From an uncultured Lachnospiraceae bacterium (lineage in GTDB: Bacteria > Bacillota > Clostridia > Lachnospirales > Lachnospiraceae), in the NCBI GenBank assembly GCA_902797785.1, contig CADBUD010000198.1, positions 1 to 18,145 of the forward strand: a DNA stretch of 18,145 bases. The letters are read 5' to 3'. Positions 1 to 6,633 of the stretch are shown in pieces. Position numbers and translations under genes: made by a program. The notes beneath the pieces were generated by a model. The model was not told where the DNA came from and ran no database searches. It saw only the letters and a program-made list of their open reading frames with translations. How positions within the stretch are numbered: position 1 is the first letter of the stretch; each line of letters begins with the position of its first letter.

Positions 1-104
1 CACTTTGCACGAAGATTTGGAGGGACAAGCGAGCTTGTCCACGCAAATTTTTGTGCAAAGGTCACAAGGTGTGAAGCACCTTGTGACCTTTGACCCCGAC
101 ATCA
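1..104 (+). repeat. Partial copy (right part) of a palindromic MITE-like element
   Basis: This segment aligns without gaps to positions 2793-2896; by hand count about 87 of 104 bases are identical. It keeps the right end (CCCCGACATCA, ending at 104) and is cut by the window edge on the left. It holds a hairpin at about 24-41 (GGACAAGC / GCTTGTCC) and a perfect 16-bp stem, 56-71 with 77-92, around a TGAAG loop. One base pair of that stem differs from the other copy on both strands, so pairing is preserved. The element ends 40 bases upstream of the first start codon, so it is probably in or near the 5' leader of the surface-protein gene. No transposase is encoded in the part seen. Confidence 0.85.
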
Positions 105-144
105 TAGATTATCAGTACGAGGAAAAGCAGAGAAAGGAGGAATC

Positions 145-1308
145 ATGGGTTTGATCAAACGGGGAAAGATATGGGTTCTATTTCTGATGATGTCACTGGT
201 TTTACTTGGAATGAAGAGCGAGGCGGCAGAAGCATCGACGATAGAGGTTTCTTTTTCTGATGCTTCATCCGGAACGGCGCGTGTCATTTCAAAAAAGAAT
301 GTAGTTTTTGGGGAAGCTTATGGGACGCTTCCTAGCGTCACGTGGACAGGTCATACTTTTCTGGGATGGTATGATATTGACACCGATGGGTCAAAGAGAA
401 AAATCACTGCCGAAACCAAGGTGACCAAAGAGAGTGCACATACACTCACTGCAGAATGGAAGATAAATACCTACACGATCAAGATCGTCAAAAACGGAGG
501 AAAAGGAGTCTCTAGTGTGGCGTTTAGTTATGGGGCAGTGACCAAAGCACCAAAGCTTACCAGCTCGACCCAAAAGTTCCTGGGATGGTACACGGATTCC
601 AAAGGTAAGAAGAAATTTCAGTTCGGGCAGAAAATGCCGGCAAAAAATTTTACAGTATATGCCAAATGGCTCAAGGTCTCAGCACTGAAAAAGCCATCCG
701 TAAAGACCGGGACATCCGGTACGAATCTGACCATTTCCATCAAAAAAGTGCCGGAGGCAGCATCATACCAATATCAGATTTCTGAGGACAAAAGCTTTAA
801 GAAAAATGTCCTGACGATCAATACGTCAAAGACATCCATTAAAATTTCATCCAAAGAAACAGAGAAACAGCATATCCAGAATTTTTCGAGCCAATATGTC
901 AGAGTGAGAGCATATCTGGCGGTCTCGGATGGGAAAAACACAAAAAAGCCCGGTAAATTCAGCACAGTCAAAAAGACAGCCGTCTTAAAGCTGAAGCCGG
1001 CGATCAAGCTAAAGTACAATCAGAAAAAGCAGACCTATGATATCAATATTCTGAACATAGGAAAAGCTGAATGTATCACGCTCTTCTTTGGAACGGGAAA
1101 AGCAGCCAATGCCAAGGCAGATGGAAAGGCAGAGCTCAACCTTTTGGAATTAAGTCAAAAGGGAATCAAGCTGAGCAGTCTGCACCATTCCTATTTTTCT
1201 ATCTTGAGGAAAGACGCAGCATCGCAAAAGCATTATCAGATTGTGTACCTGCGTTTGTCTAAAGGCAGCAGCAGTTCCGCTGTTTCCAATGTAGAAAAAA
1301 TAAAATAA
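145..1308 (+). CDS. Secreted surface protein with two InlB-B (Flg_new-type) repeats and an FN3-like region
   Basis: A 387-aa exported protein. The first 30 residues look like a signal peptide: basic KRGK, a hydrophobic stretch at about 10-22, and small residues around SEAAEA. Two InlB B-repeat / Listeria-Bacteroides repeat units follow, recognisable by FLGWY at 72-76 with AEW at 103-105, and FLGWY at 145-149 with AKW at 173-175. Residues about 180-275 resemble a clostridial FN3-like fold (the AASYQYQIS and YVRVRAY strands). The last 110 residues are Lys- and Ser-rich and unrecognised. There is no LPXTG motif, choline-binding repeat or C-terminal anchor, so it is either released or held by charge. 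The start is supported by AAAGGAGG four bases upstream. Only 22 bases separate it from the next secreted gene, so they are probably cotranscribed. A cell-surface or adhesin-like role is inferred from the repeats only. Confidence 0.85.
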   Translation: MGLIKRGKIWVLFLMMSLVLLGMKSEAAEASTIEVSFSDASSGTARVISKKNVVFGEAYGTLPSVTWTGHTFLGWYDIDTDGSKRKITAETKVTKESAHTLTAEWKINTYTIKIVKNGGKGVSSVAFSYGAVTKAPKLTSSTQKFLGWYTDSKGKKKFQFGQKMPAKNFTVYAKWLKVSALKKPSVKTGTSGTNLTISIKKVPEAASYQYQISEDKSFKKNVLTINTSKTSIKISSKETEKQHIQNFSSQYVRVRAYLAVSDGKNTKKPGKFSTVKKTAVLKLKPAIKLKYNQKKQTYDINILNIGKAECITLFFGTGKAANAKADGKAELNLLELSQKGIKLSSLHHSYFSILRKDAASQKHYQIVYLRLSKGSSSSAVSNVEKIK

Positions 1309-1330
1309 ACAAAAACAGGAGGAAGGAAAC

Positions 1331-1894
1331 ATGAAAAAAGGATTTTCAAAGCAACTGATGGTTATGCTCTTAGCGTTTATGATCTGTGGAATCTCTGCAT
1401 CTGCACTGTCCATGCCAAGCGTTTCAGCAGCAACGAAAAAGGTCACTCTGATCAAAGGAGTCAAGGTACCCCTGCCAAGCGGCTATACCTTATTCAGCAA
1501 TGCGAACGGTTCCAGTCTGATGGTCAGCAATGCAACAACGTCAAAGGATACGGCGGTCATTGCCTGTATAGCAAGCCAGAATACATCCTATCAATACATT
1601 AACATCACCAACGCAGCCAGCAAAAAGCTGGTAAAAAATTCTGTGAAGCAGAACTTATCCGGCAATGGCGTGACGGTGAAAAAGGTTGCTGTAAAGACGA
1701 TAAAGACCAAGGCGGGAAGGGGACTTTACCTGACCGGAACTGCTGTAAAAAATGGGATCAATATGAAAATGGAAGGCCTTTATGTGATCAAAAAGAGCAA
1801 GATGCTCAGTGTGGCATGCATTTATACCAGCGGACTGAAAAAGAACGCAAAAAAAGCAATCAAAACAATAAAAAACAATATGGTAATGAAATAA
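1331..1894 (+). CDS. Small basic secreted protein of unknown function
   Basis: A 187-aa product that I do not assign to a named family. It begins MKKGFSKQ, followed by a hydrophobic core and a likely signal-peptidase site near VSA-A (about residue 33), so it is predicted to be exported. The mature part is very rich in Lys, Thr, Asn and Ser. It has the strand-rich look of a small single domain: PLPSGYTLF at the start, a GLYLTGTAV strand, MEGLYVIKKSKMLSVACIY, then a Lys-rich helix at the C-terminus. It has two Cys in the mature part, no lipobox and no anchor motif. A strong AGGAGG lies upstream. It follows the InlB-B-repeat gene by 22 bases and is followed directly by a terminator, so it is the second gene of a two-gene unit for secreted proteins. 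Confidence 0.8.
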   Translation: MKKGFSKQLMVMLLAFMICGISASALSMPSVSAATKKVTLIKGVKVPLPSGYTLFSNANGSSLMVSNATTSKDTAVIACIASQNTSYQYINITNAASKKLVKNSVKQNLSGNGVTVKKVAVKTIKTKAGRGLYLTGTAVKNGINMKMEGLYVIKKSKMLSVACIYTSGLKKNAKKAIKTIKNNMVMK

Positions 1895-1910
1895 GCCGTT
1901 CACTAAAAAC

Positions 1911-1960
1911 AGAAGAAAAAAGAAGGGATGTGATTTCCCTTCTTTTTCTTCTATTTTTTT
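1911..1960. terminator. Bidirectional intrinsic terminator between convergent genes
   Basis: The segment 1911-1928 pairs with 1936-1952 over about 17 bp with one bulged A, around a 7-base loop. A T-run follows on the plus strand (1954-1960), and the reverse complement is followed by a T-run (complement of the A-run at 1905-1909). It sits between the converging ends of the small secreted-protein gene and the response-regulator gene, so it likely serves both. Confidence 0.85.
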
Positions 1961-1965
1961 CTTTT

Positions 1966-2715
1966 TCAGCTGTCTTTTTCTGCTTGCAACACCTGATTTA
2001 TGGCACCGAGGATTTTTTCCTCTGAGGCCGGCTTTAACAGATAGTTCGCCGGTTTTAACTGTAGTACGGCCTGAATATGCTTTTTATCAGAAACGCCTGT
2101 CAGAAAGATGACAGGGATATCGGCAAATTCACTTTCCTGACGAATCATCTCCAGTGTCATCCGCCCGTCGCAGACCGGCATTTCATAGTCTAGTAAGATC
2201 AGATCCGGTTTCTTTTTTCCTATCAAAGCCATGGCCTTTGTCCCGGAAGGGGCTATAGAAACCCGATAATGCTTTTCCAGCATGGCCTTCATGCTGCGCA
2301 GGGTAACGGGATCGTCATCCACCACAAGAATCTGTGGAAGAACCGTTTCATCTACGGCACCAAGAATTTCCAGGCATTTCTCGCGGACAGATGCGCTTTT
2401 GACCGGGCGGGTCAGATTCTGAAACTGCTGATCTTTATAATACTTGAGATAATGAGAGCACTCGGACTCAGTCCCAATCGTGAGAACCGGTGTGGTTGGA
2501 TGGTTCAGACTGAGATGGAGAAAAATCTTATCGTTGATATCGTCATGCAGCCCAATCAGGCTGATGATGACCATATCCGGCTTCACAATCTTTATCATCC
2601 CGGTTACGGTTTCCAGCTGCTCTGAAGAAATCTGGACCTGAAAGGATTTCGAGAGTTCTTCATTTAGTTCATTGATCATATCATTTAATTTTCCAATGAT
2701 AATAATTTTTTTCAT
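1966..2715 (-). CDS. Response regulator with degenerate plus canonical receiver domain, no output domain
   Basis: A 249-aa cytoplasmic protein. The C-terminal half (about 127-245) is a complete CheY-like receiver: acidic pocket D133-D135, phospho-acceptor D176 in LLDYEMP, conserved T206 and K228 in LLKPA. The N-terminal half (1-120) has the alternating beta/alpha pattern of a receiver (IIIIGKL, PDMVIISLI, PVLTIGT, RPVKS) but lacks the paired acidic residues and the usual phospho-Asp, so it looks like a pseudo-receiver. No DNA-binding, cyclase or other output domain follows; the protein ends right after the receiver. AGAAAGGG lies before the ATG. It is downstream of the membrane hybrid kinase on the same strand, with a 146-bp repeat element in the 204-base gap. 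It is a plausible phosphate acceptor from the Hpt domains of either kinase here; that pairing is inference. Confidence 0.88.
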   Translation of the reverse strand: MKKIIIIGKLNDMINELNEELSKSFQVQISSEQLETVTGMIKIVKPDMVIISLIGLHDDINDKIFLHLSLNHPTTPVLTIGTESECSHYLKYYKDQQFQNLTRPVKSASVREKCLEILGAVDETVLPQILVVDDDPVTLRSMKAMLEKHYRVSIAPSGTKAMALIGKKKPDLILLDYEMPVCDGRMTLEMIRQESEFADIPVIFLTGVSDKKHIQAVLQLKPANYLLKPASEEKILGAINQVLQAEKDS

Positions 2716-2750
2716 AATTTACCCTTTCTGAATTTTAAATATGCATTTAT

Positions 2751-2896
2751 TGATGTTGGGGGCAAAAGTGCCATGCGATGAAATCGCATGTGCACTTTGC
2801 ACGAAAATCCGGATGGACAAGCGAGCTTGTCCACACGGAGCTTTGGGCAAAAATCACAAGGCGTGAAGCGCCTTGTGGCTTTTGCCCCCGACATCA
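2751..2896. mobile_element. 146-bp MITE-like palindromic element with terminal inverted repeats
   Basis: The ends TGATGTTGGGGGCAAAAG (2751-2768) and CTTTTGCCCCCGACATCA (2879-2896) are inverted repeats matching at 17 of 18 positions. The element is flanked directly on both sides by TTTAT (2746-2750 and 2897-2901), the pattern of a target-site duplication; counting element ends, the match extends to CATTTATT. Inside are three hairpins: CATGCGAT/ATCGCATG near 2772-2790, GGACAAGC/GCTTGTCC at about 2816-2833, and a long stem with TGAAG loop at about 2848-2884. There is no coding capacity, so mobilisation would need a transposase in trans. It lies between the hybrid-kinase gene and the response-regulator gene, ending 35 bases before the regulator start. 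A partial second copy is at 1-104. A transcribed structural repeat is an alternative reading. Confidence 0.82.
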
Positions 2897-2919
2897 TTTA
2901 TTATGTTTCGGAAGATAGG

Positions 2920-5900
2920 TTAAGGCAGCTGCTCCTGGATTTTGTGGATCAGCTCCCCGGCTGTTTCATCCTCTAAGTTGATGATGGCGGCTTTCAGCTC
3001 ATCCAACAGGGAGGAAATCGGAGCAGGATATTCATATTGTTCGATTTGCTGCATCGCAGCATCGGCGGTATCTACATCAAATTCCTCCATGGCGTTACCA
3101 ATGAGCTGTAAATAGGTAGTCAGGGTAGAAACATCTTCCATTGCCGATTTTTCTTCTGTTGCGGAAGGAAATAAGATACTTAACTTATCTTTATAACTCA
3201 TCCATTCATGAAGAAAAATAGGTGTTAGTGCACTAATAACTTCTATTTTACCATCTTTTGCAGCATATTCAAGTATTTTTGCAGGTCCCGAGAGAGGAAT
3301 GGCGCCAATGAGTGCCGAAGAGCTCTTCATAGCATGGACCTTGATACGGAATGCATTCAAGGCTTCCTTTTGCTGTTCCTGGTCGATGGAGTCTGTGATG
3401 GTAGTAAAATCCTTTTCCAGCTTTTTGGCTTCAGATTCTAGCGTGGTATAAAAATCGGAGATTGTTTGAAGCAAAAGCTCGGCATCCGGTAGATGCATCA
3501 GACCATAACCAAAATCCATTCCATCGATTTGTGGAAAATCGTCGGCAGAAGATGGAGCGGCAGGAGGCTTCTTTTCTTCCTCAGATAGTTCCGGAACCTC
3601 AGGTGAAGATGCTGGCGGCTTGGTTGAAGCTGTTCCATCAGGCTGGTGGGAAGATGGCTGCTCGATCAGTTCTTTTGGAAGCAGTTCGCGAATCATAGCT
3701 TCGAGCTTATCCGGGTTGACCGGTTTGGAAAGAAAGTTGTCGAAGCCTTCGGAAAGATACATTTCTCTGGCACCGGTAATTGCGTTTGCCGTAAGAGCAA
3801 TGACCTTTGCGTTTTTGCTGGGATATTCTGCCATTTCTTTCATTTGATGCAGGGTCTCGATACCATCCATTTCCGGCATCATGTGATCCAGAAAGATGAT
3901 ATCATAGGAATGCTGTGCAGCCAGGTCGATACACTCAACGCCGCTCGCTGCTTCATCAATGCGGATTTTTGTCTGCTTGAGAAGATTTTTGAAAACACGG
4001 CGGTTCATCAAATTGTCATCCACAACGAGAAGACGGGCATTAGGAGCCGTTAATGCGGCTTTATAGGAGAAATCTTCCGCCTGCTGGTGAATTCGTTTTT
4101 CCAGGTTTCCAATCGGTTCTTCCTTCATGATCTTTTGGTCTAAAAGGAAGGAAAAGGTGCTTCCTTCGCCATAGGTACTTTCCACATTTAGCTTGCTGTT
4201 CATCAGGGCTAGGAGCTGGATGGTGATGTTCATTCCCAGGCCGGTTCCTTCAATCGTGCGGTTTCGTTTTTCTTCAATTCGTTCAAATTCGACAAAAAGC
4301 TTGGAAATATCTTCCTCCTTGATGCCGATTCCGGTATCTTTTACGGAGAACCATAAATGAGCCATATCCCCTTCGCGGCCTTTTCCCTGAATGGTTAAGG
4401 TGACAGAACCACGCTCCGTATACTTGACAGCGTTGGTCAAAATATTCGTGAGAATCTGACGAATCCGTACATCGTCTCCATATAGGCGGGACGGCATGGT
4501 CTCGTCAATGGAGATATTCAGCTTTAGCTGTTTCGCCTTTGCCTTGACAGAAATCATATTGATGATGTCATGGATCATGCTGCTGAAATCATAGTCAACA
4601 GGAACGATGGTCATTTTTCCGGATTCGATCTTGGAAAAATCCAAAATGTCATTGATCAGAGATAATAATGTCTGGCCGGCGGTCTGGATATCCATAGCAT
4701 ATTCTTTAATTGACTCTTCTGTTGTTTCCCGAAGAATCATGGCATCCATGCCAAGGACAGCATTGATCGGGGTCCGGATTTCATGCGACATATTGGCAAG
4801 AAAGCGTCCCTTTGCTTCGCTTGCGGCGATAGCCTCTAATTTGGCCTCCTCAGCTTTTTCGTTTGCCTGAGTCAGCAGCTGGTTCTGCTTTACCATGTAA
4901 TCCATCTGTTCCTTCATCAGGGCAGCATTTTTGGCGACTTCTCCGGAATATCCGACGGCAACATTCCTGGCGTGGAGCAGAGTGAGAAACAAAATGGATA
5001 CTGTCGTTGTATATTGGCTGACACCATAATCAGAATCGAACTGAAGGACATCAAGAAAGATCAATTCACAGGAGGTTCCGGCAACGAACAAAAGAATGGC
5101 AGGAATCTCCAGAAGAATTTTGGCATGGTGGCGTTTTTTGAAAAGAAACAGTCCGTACGCCATCCAAAGATTGGAAATCAGCAGAATTCCCCGGGAAAGA
5201 AAGCTGCATTCCTCCAGAGAGAAAAATCCAAAATAGGAAACAGCGAGCTGTCCAAGAAAATTAAAACAGGTCAGTCCAATCAGAAGACGGCAGCTAAAAT
5301 GGAAAATCTTTGACAGATGCTCCTCATAATACATCAGAAAGAAAAGAGGGAGCAGCATCAGGGAAAGATATTCCAGAGCCTGATACAGACTTTGGGAGTT
5401 GGAAAATACCATGGCAATCTGGTTGCGTGTCATAAAGTACAGGGCAGAGGTAAAACAGAGCAGGGAAAGGGCAAAGATACCATCCCGCGGCTGCTTTGAA
5501 ATTCGACGGATTACAGCCAGAATCAAAAGGACAATGGCACAGATGATATCCAAAAAGCAGCAGAATAAAGCGAACAGATTATCCTTTAAGATCTGGATGA
5601 CGGTAGTATCCCGTTCCGCGATTCGCATTGTTCCAATTTGCATCCGGTGATGGTTCACCGAATCAGAAAGGACCATTTGAATCATGATGGTTCCTTCTGA
5701 AAGGGTATCTGGAATGGAAATGAAGTTCGTAATGCCCTGCATGGTTTTGGAATTATTCTGGTAGATGATATTTTCTTCACTGATATTCATGGAAGCACCG
5801 GAGAAGGCGTCCGGATCACCGGAAGGGGTCTGGGGGATGCCGGAAGCCGAACCGGAAGCTGTCTGGGGGATGCCGGAAGCCGAACCTGAGGTCGTCTGGG

Positions 5901-6483
5901 GGATGCCGGAAGCCGAACCTGAGGTCGTCTGGGGGATGCCGGAAGCCGAACCTGAGGTCGCCTGAGGGATGCCGGAGGCTGAACTGGGGATGGATCGGGA
6001 ATTTGGAGACCGCAGTGCTCCGCTGGAAGCAGGAGCGAGGGGAGATCTGGAAACTAAATCCGGCATCTGCCGTTCGTCCGGCGAGTGGGAGAAATCCGGA
6101 TCGCCGCTGATGCCATATTGATAAACCAGCTCGTCATCGATATAGACATTCATCGCTTCTCCGGCAGAAAAAAAGCTTAGAGTCAGTCCGGCGTATTCCT
6201 TTGGAATGGTGTTCTTAAGAACGATGAGTTTTTCATCATTAGCGCGATAATATGGAAGAGATATTGTCTGGGAGGTCGCATCAAGGTAGACCCGTTCCCA
6301 GTTCTCGTTGAAATCATGGATGGTGCCATTGGTAACTGTGACATGGTTCGTGATTTCATTATTGTTCTCGTTGAGAGAGAATAGGGCGGCGACGAGAAAG
6401 AGAAGGATGACAATATAAACATTCCGCAGGTGAAATTTCTTTTTTGAAGGAATCTGCGGTTCTTTTTTTGAACTTTTTGACAT
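2920..6483 (-). CDS. 7TM-type membrane hybrid histidine kinase (ectodomain-7TM-HisKA-HATPase-REC-Hpt)
   Basis: A 1187-aa sensor kinase for a multistep phosphorelay. Layout seen: signal-anchor TM about 21-37; ectodomain about 38-298 with beta-sandwich-like strands (NVYIDDELVYQYG, ITNFISIPDTL); then about seven TM segments at 302-326, 335-351, 367-384, 398-418, 430-448, 455-475 and 489-504, resembling the 7TMR-DISM arrangement. A coiled coil at about 513-560 leads into HisKA with H567 in NMSHEIRTP. HATPase motifs are the N-box N684, DTGIGI 716-721 and GTGLGM 746-751. The receiver has D822/D823, D866, T898 and K920. After a Pro/Ser/Glu linker, the Hpt has H1050 in KVHAMKSSSALIG. All catalytic residues are present. 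The ectodomain is interrupted by a Ser/Gly/Pro-rich segment containing 11-residue tandem repeats (about 165-225). The start is fixed by AAAGGAGGT nine bases upstream, with a promoter at 6527-6555. The ligand is unknown. Confidence 0.92.
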   Translation of the reverse strand: MSKSSKKEPQIPSKKKFHLRNVYIVILLFLVAALFSLNENNNEITNHVTVTNGTIHDFNENWERVYLDATSQTISLPYYRANDEKLIVLKNTIPKEYAGLTLSFFSAGEAMNVYIDDELVYQYGISGDPDFSHSPDERQMPDLVSRSPLAPASSGALRSPNSRSIPSSASGIPQATSGSASGIPQTTSGSASGIPQTTSGSASGIPQTASGSASGIPQTPSGDPDAFSGASMNISEENIIYQNNSKTMQGITNFISIPDTLSEGTIMIQMVLSDSVNHHRMQIGTMRIAERDTTVIQILKDNLFALFCCFLDIICAIVLLILAVIRRISKQPRDGIFALSLLCFTSALYFMTRNQIAMVFSNSQSLYQALEYLSLMLLPLFFLMYYEEHLSKIFHFSCRLLIGLTCFNFLGQLAVSYFGFFSLEECSFLSRGILLISNLWMAYGLFLFKKRHHAKILLEIPAILLFVAGTSCELIFLDVLQFDSDYGVSQYTTTVSILFLTLLHARNVAVGYSGEVAKNAALMKEQMDYMVKQNQLLTQANEKAEEAKLEAIAASEAKGRFLANMSHEIRTPINAVLGMDAMILRETTEESIKEYAMDIQTAGQTLLSLINDILDFSKIESGKMTIVPVDYDFSSMIHDIINMISVKAKAKQLKLNISIDETMPSRLYGDDVRIRQILTNILTNAVKYTERGSVTLTIQGKGREGDMAHLWFSVKDTGIGIKEEDISKLFVEFERIEEKRNRTIEGTGLGMNITIQLLALMNSKLNVESTYGEGSTFSFLLDQKIMKEEPIGNLEKRIHQQAEDFSYKAALTAPNARLLVVDDNLMNRRVFKNLLKQTKIRIDEAASGVECIDLAAQHSYDIIFLDHMMPEMDGIETLHQMKEMAEYPSKNAKVIALTANAITGAREMYLSEGFDNFLSKPVNPDKLEAMIRELLPKELIEQPSSHQPDGTASTKPPASSPEVPELSEEEKKPPAAPSSADDFPQIDGMDFGYGLMHLPDAELLLQTISDFYTTLESEAKKLEKDFTTITDSIDQEQQKEALNAFRIKVHAMKSSSALIGAIPLSGPAKILEYAAKDGKIEVISALTPIFLHEWMSYKDKLSILFPSATEEKSAMEDVSTLTTYLQLIGNAMEEFDVDTADAAMQQIEQYEYPAPISSLLDELKAAIINLEDETAGELIHKIQEQLP
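5828..5992 (-). repeat. 33-bp tandem repeat (about 5 copies) inside the kinase ectodomain
   Basis: Five consecutive 33-base units start at 5828, 5861, 5894, 5927 and 5960. The second to fourth are almost identical and the outer ones have diverged. On the coding (minus) strand each unit gives 11 residues of the type SASGIPQTTSG. Because the period is a multiple of three, loss or gain of a unit keeps the reading frame, so copy number could change the length of the extracellular linker without destroying the kinase. Confidence 0.93.
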
Positions 6484-6526
6484 AAAAAAAGGACCTCCTT
6501 TGATGGGACATTTGAATCTATCTATT

Positions 6527-6555
6527 ATTATAAGGAAAAATGTTCAAATTTTCAA
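6527..6555 (-). promoter_or_regulatory. Sigma-A-type promoter for the membrane hybrid kinase
   Basis: Read on the minus strand, TTGAAA (6550-6555) and TATAAT (6527-6532) are separated by exactly 17 bases. It lies 44 bases upstream of the kinase start codon, and the Shine-Dalgarno AAAGGAGGT (6493-6501) lies between. Confidence 0.75.
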
Positions 6556-6566
6556 TACGAATTTTA

Positions 6567-6603
6567 GGGTTTCGGAAACCCCTGCTATTCCCGAACATAT
6601 AAT
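6567..6603 (+). promoter_or_regulatory. Palindrome and -10-like element upstream of the S8 protease gene
   Basis: GGGTTTCGGAAACCC (6567-6581) is a near-perfect palindrome lying 16 bases before TATAAT (6598-6603), that is, over the expected -35 zone. No good sigma-A -35 hexamer is visible at 16-18 bases spacing. The site could therefore be an activator or repressor operator, or a promoter for another sigma factor. It also lies just upstream of the divergent kinase promoter, so a bound regulator could affect both genes. This is inference from position. Confidence 0.4.
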
Positions 6604-6633
6604 TTGACAGGAAGAGAAAGAGAGGAAATCGTT

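Noticed and set aside
2712..2976. Short frames on both strands over the repeat element
   Set aside because: They follow the palindromic sequence, overlap each other and known genes, and would differ in the other copy; the element is better explained as non-coding.
5765..5965. Plus-strand reading frame with repeated WGMPEAEPE units
   Set aside because: It is the complement of the in-frame 33-bp repeat of the kinase gene, which has full domain support; it has no ribosome binding site of its own.
5828..5992. Regular repeats as a possible CRISPR array
   Set aside because: Units are contiguous with no unique spacers and are in frame inside a kinase gene; no cas genes are present.
6604..6633. TTG start for the S8 protease
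   Set aside because: It directly follows the TATAAT -10-like element and would lie before the expected transcription start; the ATG at 6634 has an AGAGG site.
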